A stretch of 18,372 nt of DNA from an uncultured Eubacteriaceae bacterium (GCA_937905915.1 CALCVR010000236.1:1-18372), one strand, 5' to 3'. Shown: positions 1-7,765, counted from the stretch's first letter. Notes: generated by a model from the sequence alone, not told the origin. Translations and numbers: made by a program.

Positions 1-593
1 GCTTTGGGAAATTATATTTTCGAGATAAAAGTCGGGGAAGAGCCTGCTACAATCCCCGGTCACAATATCTATGTAGGTTTTAATGAAGACTCTTTAGGAA
101 TGTGGAATCTTGAGGATTCAGAATTGCTTTATTCCTACAGCGACCGTCCTGGTTGGACTGCTGTCCAAACACAAGAACAGATGCTGGAGGAAGTCAAAAA
201 TCGTATTTTACACGATAATATTAATTTTCCCAATCTATTTTTCCACAAATTTTTAGTGTTGCGGGTTGATGATCAGGCTTGTATCAATTACGCTTCAGAT
301 ATTCTTTCTTCTACGCGAAATCTTAGCGCTTTATGCAATGCATAATTCTACTACTTTTTAATTTGATTGCCGTTTGTATCGCTATTTGTAAGAAGGAAAA
401 AAGTTCCTTTTTCCTCATCTGTATTTTTATGATAGGGCTGACATTAGCTCACATGTTGGTGGAAGTTGCTCCTCATTACCACTATTCCGGTTTGCTTGCG
501 TTTACCCTCCTGGGAGGCTATGGACTTTCTCATTTTGCCGATTGGATGCTCCATTCAAAAAAGAAATACGCTTTAAACACACCAAGTAAATAA
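1..593 (+). pseudogene. C-terminal part of a membrane glycosyltransferase (GT39/ArnT-like), frameshifted
   Basis: The reading frame is open at the left edge, so the start lies outside the window. Frame 1 runs to a TAA at 343-345 and encodes an extracytoplasmic stretch (NIYVGFNEDSLGMWN, then a QEQMLEEVKNRI segment) that resembles the loop before the last membrane helices of clostridial dolichyl-phosphate-mannose-type glycosyltransferases. Its natural continuation is in frame 3 at 333-593: hydrophobic segments (about residues 3-19, 26-42 and 55-70 of that ORF) around the motif VEVAPHYHYSG, typical of the C-terminus of this family, then a short basic tail. The two ORFs overlap by 13 bases and the second has no ribosome binding site, so one gene with a -1 shift near 333-345 is the simplest reading. 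GC is only about 39% by hand count, clearly below the neighbours. Two genuine separate ORFs or a sequencing error are alternatives. The family call rests on motif memory. Confidence 0.62.
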
Positions 594-635
594 AAAATAA
601 CCCGGCGTAGTAAAAATCACGCCGGGTTATTTTTT
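592..635. terminator. Bidirectional rho-independent terminator
   Basis: A perfect 17-bp inverted repeat pairs 592-608 with 619-635 around a 10-base loop. The GC core is ACCCGGCGT and both flanks are A/T runs, so it can terminate both the glycosyltransferase reading right and the nitroreductase gene reading left. It starts inside the stop codon of the former. Confidence 0.9.
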
Positions 636-659
636 ATTTTATAGAATTGGTTTCCCCAT

Positions 660-1211
660 TTATCGTACTACCAAAGAAATTCCTTCTTTGCGAGGATCAG
701 GAGAGGGATGCTCATGAGGCAATCCCACCGTTACACAACAGATAATTTTATAATCGCCAGACACGCCTAGACGTTTGACCATTTGTCTGCCCTTGTCGCC
801 GTCCACATAAGGGTCGGCGAGGCCGATATAACAGGATCCAAGCCCCAATGACTGGGCGGCAACCTGAATATTTTCGGCTGCTACAGCACCATCATACACA
901 GCATATTTGCTGTAAGCCGGACCACAGATTATAAACACAGTTGGCGCATGAAAGAACACATGGAAATCCGGCACATTTGCCTCTTCTCGATATAGAGGAT
1001 CGTTTAAAAGCATGGCCTGAATATCTTCTGAAATCTCATCCAATATCTTGCTGTTTTGCACTGCCACTGTTACCCGCTCCTGCCGGCCGTAGGCGCTGGG
1101 GGCCATAGCTGCCGACTTCAACAACGCTTGCAGCTGTTCTTCTGCAATCTGTTGGGAATGATAACAGCGTACGCTTCTACGTTCCATAATCGTTTCAATT
1201 ACTTGGTTCAT
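660..1211 (-). CDS. Nitroreductase family protein
   Basis: This 183-residue FMN-dependent nitroreductase-like protein probably transfers electrons from NAD(P)H to nitro-aromatic, quinone or similar cytoplasmic acceptors; the substrate cannot be read from the sequence. Family features are the N-terminal RRSVRCYH segment (phosphate/FMN binding, about residues 10-17), APSAYGRQ near residues 35-42, and the central block GAVAAENIQVAAQSLGLGSCYIG, which matches the conserved helix and FMN-contact loop. The size suits the short single-domain class. I chose the ATG at 1211 because GAGGAG lies just upstream of it; a longer frame reaching 1313 would run back into the carboxypeptidase gene and has no such site. 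It lies 13 bases after the carboxypeptidase stop and is very likely co-transcribed with it, although no functional link is obvious. Confidence 0.88.
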   Translation of the reverse strand: MNQVIETIMERRSVRCYHSQQIAEEQLQALLKSAAMAPSAYGRQERVTVAVQNSKILDEISEDIQAMLLNDPLYREEANVPDFHVFFHAPTVFIICGPAYSKYAVYDGAVAAENIQVAAQSLGLGSCYIGLADPYVDGDKGRQMVKRLGVSGDYKIICCVTVGLPHEHPSPDPRKEGISLVVR

Positions 1212-1224
1212 TTTGCTCTCCTCT

Positions 1225-2565
1225 TTAATGCTTTCTGCGCCGGCGCGATGAGACGCGGTCGCTTTTTTTGCGGTGAATGTTAAGGACAATGGATACAATA
1301 ATATAAAGCACAATCACCGCTACAATGCCAATAATGACCGCTTTAAACCAAAAGGAATTGACAACATCATTGATAACCTTCATATAGTAAAGGGACTGGC
1401 TGCGGTTAATCGATTCACCAGCTACTAAATCCACCTGGCCGATCTTTTCTCCGCTGAGCATGAGATCGGCAGTTCCTAACACATCGCCTTTTTTTACCGG
1501 TGCGTCAATGCTCTCCGGCAGATTGGGCACTAAAAGAATACTGGAACTTTCTACCGATGACGGCACCAATGACGTAATCTCCTGGGCAGGATAGGCCAAA
1601 ACCGTATCCTTTTCCTCCCCTAAATTGACCTTAACATCCCCCGCCGGCTTTTCTACATCCACAAGGGACTTGACCTGGAAGGCAGGCAAAACCCATTCAT
1701 AGATTTGCTTTGCCTCTTTAAAATTGACATATTCCTCCAGCTTATTGCCGTTTTCATCCTCCGTAGGAGCTCCCAGCTGGATCAAAAGATAGTTATAGCC
1801 ATCCTTAGAAGCGGTGGAAACTAGGCATCGTCCGGCATCGCCTGTATAACCGGTCTTGATGCCTTTAACATATCTATAATAGTATTCGCCACCTACTCCC
1901 TTGTCCATCAGAAGATTGGTGGTGATAAGAGTGCGTTCCAGCGTCAAATTGGTAGCCGGCATTTTATAACGAGCGGTGGAACAAATTTCCATAAAATAAG
2001 GTAGCTCCATGGCGTTTTTTACAATCTTATAAAGATCGCGGGCGGTGGTATACTGATTGGGGTCATCCAAACCATGGGCATTTTCATAGTGCGTATTGGT
2101 GCATCCTAATTCCTTTACCCGTTTGTTCATCTGGTCCACAAATTGATCGATGTGGCCGCCGCTAACAAAATCAGCCACTGCATTGGCTCCTTCGCAAGCC
2201 GACTTTACCATGGTACAATACAGTAGTTCCCGGAGGGTGACCTCCTCCCCTTCTTTTAAACCGGCGTTGGAATAGCCTGTCCCCAAATCGTCAAAGATAC
2301 GTTTATTGATTGTAGTGCGCTCGTCCAAACGGTCGGCGCACTGTTCCAGCGCCAGCATGGTGGTGGTGATCTTTGTCAAGGATGCTGGAGGCAGTGGTTC
2401 ATCGGCATTTTTTTCGTAAACAATGGTATCGGTATCCAAATTAACCAGTAAGACCGATTTGGTTAACAGCTCAAAAGGCGGCTCATAAGCTGCCGCCCCA
2501 CTCAAAGGCAGGGCAAAAAAGGTGAATATCAGCAAGGCGCAAAGCAAAAACGCCTTTTTTTTCAT
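1225..2565 (-). CDS. D-alanyl-D-alanine carboxypeptidase (DacF/PBP5-like), membrane anchored
   Basis: This serine-type low-molecular-weight penicillin-binding protein trims the terminal D-Ala from peptidoglycan pentapeptides outside the membrane. Residue numbers below count from the upstream ATG at 2571. It has an N-terminal signal peptide (KKKAFLLCALLIF...SGAAAYE), the catalytic SLTK tetrad at 64-67 (nucleophile S64, K67) and KTG at 239-241. The second motif is S124-A-C126 instead of the usual SxN. A PBP5-type C-terminal beta domain (about 300-390) follows, then a transmembrane helix (about 408-431) and a strongly basic cytoplasmic tail ending SSRRRRKH. Two ATGs are possible, at 2571 and 2565. 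I chose 2565 because the GGGAGG site is only 2 bases from the first but 8 from the second. Transcription probably starts at about 2595 from the promoter described separately. Confidence 0.95.
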   Translation of the reverse strand: MKKKAFLLCALLIFTFFALPLSGAAAYEPPFELLTKSVLLVNLDTDTIVYEKNADEPLPPASLTKITTTMLALEQCADRLDERTTINKRIFDDLGTGYSNAGLKEGEEVTLRELLYCTMVKSACEGANAVADFVSGGHIDQFVDQMNKRVKELGCTNTHYENAHGLDDPNQYTTARDLYKIVKNAMELPYFMEICSTARYKMPATNLTLERTLITTNLLMDKGVGGEYYYRYVKGIKTGYTGDAGRCLVSTASKDGYNYLLIQLGAPTEDENGNKLEEYVNFKEAKQIYEWVLPAFQVKSLVDVEKPAGDVKVNLGEEKDTVLAYPAQEITSLVPSSVESSSILLVPNLPESIDAPVKKGDVLGTADLMLSGEKIGQVDLVAGESINRSQSLYYMKVINDVVNSFWFKAVIIGIVAVIVLYIIVSIVLNIHRKKSDRVSSRRRRKH

Positions 2566-2592
2566 AGACATTTCCTCCCAATGTGATATACT
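2565..2592 (+). promoter_or_regulatory. Possible promoter for the metallophosphoesterase-sbcDC unit
   Basis: TAGACA (2565-2570, 5 of 6) and TATACT (2587-2592, 5 of 6) are separated by 16 bases. The predicted start is near 2599, leaving a leader of about 165 bases before the TTG start at 2764. It overlaps the start of the oppositely oriented carboxypeptidase gene. I found no clearly better promoter closer to 2764, but a weaker one cannot be excluded. Confidence 0.4.
2574..2579 (-). promoter_or_regulatory. Ribosome binding site of the carboxypeptidase gene
   Basis: GGGAGG on the minus strand lies 8 bases before the ATG at 2565 but only 2 bases before the ATG at 2571. The spacing favours the downstream ATG, removing two residues from the longest possible protein. 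Confidence 0.7.
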
Positions 2593-2610
2593 AATAAGTA
2601 CAGTATATCA
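2584..2610. promoter_or_regulatory. Perfect palindrome over two opposed -10 boxes, candidate operator
   Basis: TGATATACT (2584-2592) and AGTATATCA (2602-2610) form a perfect 9-bp inverted repeat with a 9-base spacer. Each arm contains a TATACT -10 box, one for each direction. The centre is at 2597, close to both predicted transcription starts, a classic repressor position. Because it straddles the start sites, an RNA hairpin is less likely than a DNA-binding site. The regulator is unknown. Confidence 0.5.
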
Positions 2611-2630
2611 GCATTCCCTTAAAATGAAAA
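2602..2630 (-). promoter_or_regulatory. Probable sigma-A promoter of the carboxypeptidase-nitroreductase unit
   Basis: Reading leftwards, TTTTCA (2630-2625; 4 of 6 matches to the -35 consensus) and TATACT (2607-2602; 5 of 6 to the -10 consensus) are separated by 17 bases. The predicted start is near 2595, giving a 5' leader of about 30 bases. The -10 box lies inside the right arm of the palindrome at 2584-2610. Confidence 0.6.
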
Positions 2631-2750
2631 GCAGTTTTTGGATCTATTTGCTTTTACGGCTGTTCTTTTCTTGGCATAAAACAGTGATTTTCGGCGGTCT
2701 TCTGGCGAATAGGGGCTTTTATTCTTTTTATATCATTCGAGATTTTCTAC

Positions 2751-2756
2751 GGAGGG
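2751..2756 (+). promoter_or_regulatory. Ribosome binding site fixing a TTG start
   Basis: GGAGGG lies 7 bases before the TTG at 2764. No ATG or GTG lies at a suitable distance in frame, and the protein must begin here to include the first metal-binding motif (GDIHGD), so TTG is the start codon. Confidence 0.8.
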
Positions 2757-2763
2757 ATTCCAT

Positions 2764-3474
2764 TTGGTCTACGTCACTGGCGATATCCACGGTGATATCA
2801 CCCGCTTCTCCGAAAAGGAGCTGAAGCTTTTAAAAAAACAAGATACTCTCATCATCTGCGGCGATTTTGGATTTATTTGGAACGGTTCTAAATCGGAACA
2901 ACGAACCTTGAAACAGCTGAACAAGTCCCCTTATACCATCGCTTTTTTGGATGGCACCCATGAAAACTTTGATCTCCTGGAGGAATACCCCGTCCGGGAA
3001 TGGAATGGTGGACGAGTCCATCAGATTATGGACAATATCGTCCATCTGATGCGAGGAGAGATCTATAGTATCGAAGAAATGGAAATTTTCACTTTCGGCG
3101 GCGGCGAAAGTCCCGACCGCGATCTGCGCCGTGACCTGAGCAAAGACGGCGAAGCTATGTGGTGGCAGCGGGAAATGCCTTCCTCACAGGAGGTACAGCA
3201 CAGCGCCCAGAATCTAGAAAACCACAATCTCACTGTGGATTTTGTCCTCACCCATGAACCTCCGTCTTCCATCAAACACTTCCTCAATTTAGACGGCAGC
3301 CAGACACACATTTTAAACACTTACTTTGATGAAATCAGTAAAACCTGTCAGTTTAAGCGGTGGTTTTTTGGCAGCTGTCACATCGACAAACCGGTTTCCC
3401 AGCGTCATACCGCCATTTTCCGCGATGTCATCCCTCTTAACCCCCCGGTAAAACGCCAGAGGAGGCGCTCATGA
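2764..3474 (+). CDS. Calcineurin-like metallophosphoesterase with altered metal-site motifs
   Basis: A 236-residue cytoplasmic protein of the metallophosphoesterase superfamily; substrate unknown (nucleic acid or phosphoester hydrolysis is the family theme). Visible motifs are D7-I-H9 in GDIHGD, GD34FG, D63-G-T-H66-E, T163-H164-E-P-P and a final FGSCH206. The usual GNHE and GHxH motifs are therefore GTHE and GSCH: the metal-ligand Asn is Thr65 and one His is Ser204. A middle segment, FTFGGGESPDRD (about 109-120) followed by WWQREMPSSQE, is typical of a clostridial subfamily. Translation begins at a TTG with a good ribosome binding site. Its stop overlaps the sbcD start (ATGA at 3471-3474), so it is translationally coupled to sbcDC. 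It may be a weak or altered enzyme, a binding protein, or simply a subfamily with a different site. Confidence 0.85.
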   Translation: MVYVTGDIHGDITRFSEKELKLLKKQDTLIICGDFGFIWNGSKSEQRTLKQLNKSPYTIAFLDGTHENFDLLEEYPVREWNGGRVHQIMDNIVHLMRGEIYSIEEMEIFTFGGGESPDRDLRRDLSKDGEAMWWQREMPSSQEVQHSAQNLENHNLTVDFVLTHEPPSSIKHFLNLDGSQTHILNTYFDEISKTCQFKRWFFGSCHIDKPVSQRHTAIFRDVIPLNPPVKRQRRRS

Positions 3475-4631
3475 AAATCCTACACACTTCTGATTGGCAT
3501 TTAGGGCGGGTGTTGTATGCCCGTACTCTTCTGCCGGAACAACAGCGTTTTGTAGAGGATTTCTTTCTTCCTTTGGTGGAGCGGGAAAAACCTAATCTCG
3601 TCATTTTAGCCGGCGATATCTTTGACCGTAAAATTGCCCCGGTGGAAGCCATCCGTCTCTTTGACCAATTCGTCACCTATATGTGCGCCGATTTAAACAT
3701 CCCGTTGGCCGTCATCACCGGCAACCACGACGGCGCCGACCGCATCTCCATAGGCTCCCGACTGCTTGCAGACCGGGGGCTTTATCTTGTTTCCCGGCTG
3801 GAACAGGGGCTGGAACCTTTCTTTCTTCAGGATGACTATGGTCCTATCCAGCTGTGGATGCTTCCTTACTTTGATCCGGCCATGGCCCGGGACGCTACAG
3901 GCGACGGTTCCATTGAAGGCTTTGGCAGTGCGTATCAGGCTGTTTTGGACTGTATCCGTCAAAAGATGGATCCTTGTGCCCGTCAGATTCTAGTGGCCCA
4001 CTGTTTTGTAGCAGGCAGTTCGGTCAGCGAGTCGGAATCCCCTCTCTACATAGGTGGCTCAGGACAAGTAGATGCCAGCCTTTTTTCTGGGTTTGACTAC
4101 GTTGCCCTGGGGCATCTTCATGCGCCGCAACGTCCTCGGCCCTGTATTCGATACGCAGGATCTCCTTTAAAGTATTCTTTTGATGAAGAGCATCAGAGGA
4201 AATCGGTTTCTTTGGTCCAGTTGACCGACAGCCTTTCGGTGCAGGAAATCCCTATAACAGGTGTTCGGGATGTCCGCACCATCACCGGCACTTTGGAACA
4301 GCTTTTAGCGTCTGCTTCGCAGGATATTCATCACGACGACTTTATCTACGCCTATCTCACTGATGAGGGACCTGTATTTGAACCGATGGCCCGTCTGCGT
4401 GAAGGATACCCCAACATTCTTGGACTAGAGAGCAACTGGTTAAAATCGGGAATGCTTGACAACGACCGGCGTGATCTTCGAGAATCTCTCCGCAAACAAG
4501 GCCCTGGCAATGACTTTACAATATTTTCCTCTTTTCTTTCCCAGGTGTGCGGTACCCAAGCCGACGCCCAAACCGAGGATTTGTTTCGATCCATCTACCG
4601 GGAGACTTTGGGAGAGGAGGCCGGCATATGA
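3471..4631 (+). CDS. sbcD: Exonuclease SbcCD, subunit D (Mre11-like nuclease)
   Basis: SbcD is the nuclease subunit of the SbcCD (Mre11-Rad50) complex, which opens hairpins and processes blocked DNA ends in the cytoplasm. At 386 residues it has the usual length. The N-terminal phosphoesterase motifs are complete: SDWHLG (DxH, residues 8-13), AGDIFDR (about 47-53), TGNHDG (about 83-88), VAHCF, and GHLHAPQ (GHxH). This contrasts with the degraded motifs of the gene before it. The C-terminal part, ending about 20 residues after LRKQGPGNDF, fits the SbcC-binding cap. The ATG overlaps the TGA of the metallophosphoesterase, with GGAGG just upstream, and the stop overlaps the sbcC ATG in the same way, so the three proteins are likely made in a coupled manner. 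Confidence 0.97.
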   Translation: MKILHTSDWHLGRVLYARTLLPEQQRFVEDFFLPLVEREKPNLVILAGDIFDRKIAPVEAIRLFDQFVTYMCADLNIPLAVITGNHDGADRISIGSRLLADRGLYLVSRLEQGLEPFFLQDDYGPIQLWMLPYFDPAMARDATGDGSIEGFGSAYQAVLDCIRQKMDPCARQILVAHCFVAGSSVSESESPLYIGGSGQVDASLFSGFDYVALGHLHAPQRPRPCIRYAGSPLKYSFDEEHQRKSVSLVQLTDSLSVQEIPITGVRDVRTITGTLEQLLASASQDIHHDDFIYAYLTDEGPVFEPMARLREGYPNILGLESNWLKSGMLDNDRRDLRESLRKQGPGNDFTIFSSFLSQVCGTQADAQTEDLFRSIYRETLGEEAGI

Positions 4632-7600
4632 GACCTCTCAAAATTATCATGCAGGCTTTTGGTCCCTACTTAAACCGATGCCAGGTGGACTTCTCCCACC
4701 TGGAGAAATCCAGGCTGTTTCTCATCACCGGCCCTACTGGCAGCGGCAAAACCACGATTTTGGACGCTATGAGTTTCGCCCTCTACGGCGAATCCACCGG
4801 TTCTTTGCGCAGGTGGAAGGAAATGCGCCACACCGCCGCTCCTCAGTCGCTCCCCACTTTGACGGAAGTGGAGTTCTCTCTGGGAGAGGACGTCTATCGC
4901 TTCGCACGGTCCTATAGCCAACGCACGGTGAAAAAACGGGCTGGCGGCACCGAAATGAAAATCGAAACCGAGGCAAGCTGCTATCGCTGGCAGGAAAACC
5001 AGTGGCAGTTGATGGATTCCGGACCACGGGTATCGGCCATCGCGAAGGAACTTTTGGGCTTTACCCACGACCAATTTTCCCAAGTCATTGTCCTCCCCCA
5101 GGGGGAGTTTCGGAAGCTGTTGGTGGCTAGTTCCACCGAAAAAGAAATCATTTTAGAAACCCTTTTTGCCACCGGACGGTGGAAACAAGTTACAACAGCT
5201 GTCGTAACGGCCGCCGACCAACTGAAAAGACAGCTTGCCACAGTGGCTGAGGAAAAACAAAATTTGCTTCGTCTGGAACAGGTAGATAATCTTGATGCTC
5301 TCAAGCAAAAACTTTCTGAGAATCAAACCTCCTTTTCCTATAAAAAGCAGCAGTCTCTCGTCTTAGAGAAACAGCGCCAGGCTTTTCAGGAATCATTGCG
5401 TCAGGCATTAAGTCTCCATCAGCAGCAGGAACGTCTCTCCCAAGCCAGAAAACAGCTCGACGCCATGGAGAACAACAGGCCTCAGATGGAAAAACTCCGC
5501 ATCCAGTTGGAGGAAGCCAAACGAATGGCTTTGCTCCGTCCCTATTGGTCGTCTTATCAATCGGCCCAGAATGTCAAACAGAAGAAGGCATTGGATCTGG
5601 AATCGGTTCTCCAGGCCCTCAAGACTGCCGAAGAAGGATATCAATCCATCCAGGAACAGGCAAAACAGCTGCCTTCCCTTCAAAAGCGTTTTGAAGCGGA
5701 ATCAGAACGAGTCATCCTTCTGACCCGTTCGGTGGAACAGTCCCAGCGTTTGGAGGTCGCTCAAAAGAAACGGGAAGAGTTACAGAGTCAGGTAACCATT
5801 TTACATTCGAGGCAGCGAAGCCTTGTGGAAGAATGCCGCTCTTTGGATGCCCGGCTGCAAAAAGCGCAGCAGTATCTTCAGGAACAATTTGATCAAGTTA
5901 TCTCCCGTATCCCCTTTCTCTCCGCCCAGGCTCAGGAATTGGAGGCGGCTGTCAAGGACCGTGACACCATGATGCGGTGGGAACAGGAAGTCGCTAAAGC
6001 GCAGTATGCCTGCGGTATGGCCGGTCAGGAAGTGGAAGAAGCCCGGACCGCTTCGATTGCGGCCGAAAACGCCTATCTTCTCATGGAAAAAGCCGCACAA
6101 GCCGATGCCGCCTATTGGCTCTCCCGTTCCCTTTCTCCCGGAACACCTTGCCCGGTATGCGGTTCCACCGACCATCCGTCTTTAGCCGCTCTTCCCAAAG
6201 GGGTGCCCACCCCCCGGCAGCTGGAGGCCTGCCGCATGGCCAAACAGAAGGCTGCTGAGCAGTTACATCAGGCAGAGGCGAAACTACAAAGTAAAAAGCT
6301 GATTTTAGAAAATGCCCAGAATCAGTGGGAAGAGGCGAAGGAGGCCTTCTCCCGCCGTGGGGTGGATGCTAAAACAGTGGCTGTTACATCAGAAAAAATC
6401 CTGATCCAGTTGGAACGCGCCAAGGGTGAACAGCAAAAAAGGCCTGGATATGAAAAAGCCCGGGATAAAATCCAAGCTAAACTGCAACAAAGATCGGCCG
6501 ATTTGGAACAGTGCCGCCAGGATGTCTCCCAAGCAGAACAGCAGATGGCCGCCCTTATCGCGGCGGAAGAAGAACTCTCCCAGTCCCTGCCGGACGCTAA
6601 GATGGACGCAGGCACTTATCGAAACCAGCTGACGGTATCCAGAAAGCTGCACGAGTCCCTGAAAAGCCAGATCCAGTCCATCCAAACGGCATTGCAAGAA
6701 TCCAATGTGGAGTATACCAAAGCACAACAGGCTTATGATACCGCCCAAAAATCTTTGGAGGAAGCTACTTGCCATTTGGAGGAAACCCATCGGGAGTGGG
6801 AAGCACAATGCCATTCCATGGGAGTCCCTCCCGATGAAAATTATCAAGGATCCCTTTTATCCAAGGAAGAAATAGAGAATTTAGAGCAGCGTATTCTTCA
6901 GTATGACCGCAGCTATGATCTCGTCTGTTCTCAGGTGAAGGAACTCAAACGGGAATTGGAAGGCGTCGTTCTCCCCGATTTGGAAGCTTTACGTAGGAAA
7001 CAGGAGGAAACCGAACGGCAGAAATCCCAGATGGATACCGAGCTTGGTTCTCTTCAGGCCCGTATCGCCTCGATGCAAAGGACTTATGATCAGCTCTCCG
7101 ACTGCATGAAGCGCACCGTTGATTTGGAACAGCAGTATACCCGTACTGGTGGGTTAGGGCAATTGCTTTCTGGTAAAAATCCTCTCAAAACGCCCATCCA
7201 TCAATTTGTTTTGGGAATCCTCCTGGACGACGTAGTGCGCACCGCCAACCTCTATTTTGGGCGCCTGAGCCGGGGACAATACAGCCTTATCCGCCAAGAT
7301 TCTCAAGGCGGGCAAGGGTTCCGCGGATTGGACCTTTACGTCAATGACGCCCACCGCGGCGGAACCCGTTCGGTCAAAACCCTATCGGGGGGCGAATTGT
7401 TTTTGGCCTCCCTTTCCTTAGCCTTTGGACTATCCGACGTGGTACAGGGCATGGCCGGCGGCGTTCATCTGGACGCCATCTTCATCGACGAGGGATTTGG
7501 AACATTGGACACGGAAACTTTAGAAGCAGCTATGCGCGCCTTAGATGACATCCAGTCTTCCGGACGATTGGTTGGAATTATCTCTCATGTCCGAGAGCTT

Positions 7601-7681
7601 CGGGACCGCATTCCCATTCGCATCGAAGTAGTCCCCGATCCCTTGGGCGGCAGTACTTTGCAGTGGAAAACCGACATTTAA
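4628..7681 (+). CDS. sbcC: Exonuclease SbcCD, subunit C (Rad50-like ATPase)
   Basis: SbcC is the ATPase/coiled-coil partner of SbcD. With the ATG at 4628 (ATGA overlap with sbcD, GGAGAGGAGG upstream) it has 1017 residues, normal for the family. Walker A is GPTGSGKT at 35-42; the Q-loop block VIVLPQGEF lies near residues 155-163. Two long Gln/Glu/Lys-rich coiled-coil arms run from roughly 175 to 500 and 520 to 840, joined by the zinc hook C508-P-V-C511. The C-terminal ATPase half has the signature LSGGE (S920), Walker B ending IFIDE (D954, E955) with GFGTLD, and the ISHV switch histidine. A longer in-frame start at 4547 lies inside sbcD and lacks support. No terminator follows, so readthrough into secA is possible. 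Confidence 0.97.
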   Translation: MRPLKIIMQAFGPYLNRCQVDFSHLEKSRLFLITGPTGSGKTTILDAMSFALYGESTGSLRRWKEMRHTAAPQSLPTLTEVEFSLGEDVYRFARSYSQRTVKKRAGGTEMKIETEASCYRWQENQWQLMDSGPRVSAIAKELLGFTHDQFSQVIVLPQGEFRKLLVASSTEKEIILETLFATGRWKQVTTAVVTAADQLKRQLATVAEEKQNLLRLEQVDNLDALKQKLSENQTSFSYKKQQSLVLEKQRQAFQESLRQALSLHQQQERLSQARKQLDAMENNRPQMEKLRIQLEEAKRMALLRPYWSSYQSAQNVKQKKALDLESVLQALKTAEEGYQSIQEQAKQLPSLQKRFEAESERVILLTRSVEQSQRLEVAQKKREELQSQVTILHSRQRSLVEECRSLDARLQKAQQYLQEQFDQVISRIPFLSAQAQELEAAVKDRDTMMRWEQEVAKAQYACGMAGQEVEEARTASIAAENAYLLMEKAAQADAAYWLSRSLSPGTPCPVCGSTDHPSLAALPKGVPTPRQLEACRMAKQKAAEQLHQAEAKLQSKKLILENAQNQWEEAKEAFSRRGVDAKTVAVTSEKILIQLERAKGEQQKRPGYEKARDKIQAKLQQRSADLEQCRQDVSQAEQQMAALIAAEEELSQSLPDAKMDAGTYRNQLTVSRKLHESLKSQIQSIQTALQESNVEYTKAQQAYDTAQKSLEEATCHLEETHREWEAQCHSMGVPPDENYQGSLLSKEEIENLEQRILQYDRSYDLVCSQVKELKRELEGVVLPDLEALRRKQEETERQKSQMDTELGSLQARIASMQRTYDQLSDCMKRTVDLEQQYTRTGGLGQLLSGKNPLKTPIHQFVLGILLDDVVRTANLYFGRLSRGQYSLIRQDSQGGQGFRGLDLYVNDAHRGGTRSVKTLSGGELFLASLSLAFGLSDVVQGMAGGVHLDAIFIDEGFGTLDTETLEAAMRALDDIQSSGRLVGIISHVRELRDRIPIRIEVVPDPLGGSTLQWKTDI

Positions 7682-7765
7682 GGTCATTTTGCCCTGGTTC
7701 TTCCCATGGATTTTACGATTATTTTATGTGATTTACAAAAAAGACATGGATTTTTCCTTGTTTTA

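Noticed and set aside
326..346. Programmed -1 frameshift joining the two glycosyltransferase ORFs
   Set aside because: No X-XXY-YYZ slippery heptamer and no strong downstream hairpin are visible at the junction, so mutation or sequencing error is more likely.
2522..2824. Small ORF with a hydrophobic stretch between the carboxypeptidase and the metallophosphoesterase
   Set aside because: It starts inside the carboxypeptidase gene, overlaps the metallophosphoesterase by about 60 bases in another frame, and neither its first ATG nor the internal ATG at about 2624 has a ribosome binding site.
2764..7681. Metallophosphoesterase-SbcD-SbcC as a new antiphage defence system
   Set aside because: SbcC and SbcD are full-length, canonical housekeeping proteins next to secA, and no other defence, phage or mobile gene is nearby. 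The added metallophosphoesterase is worth checking but does not justify the claim.
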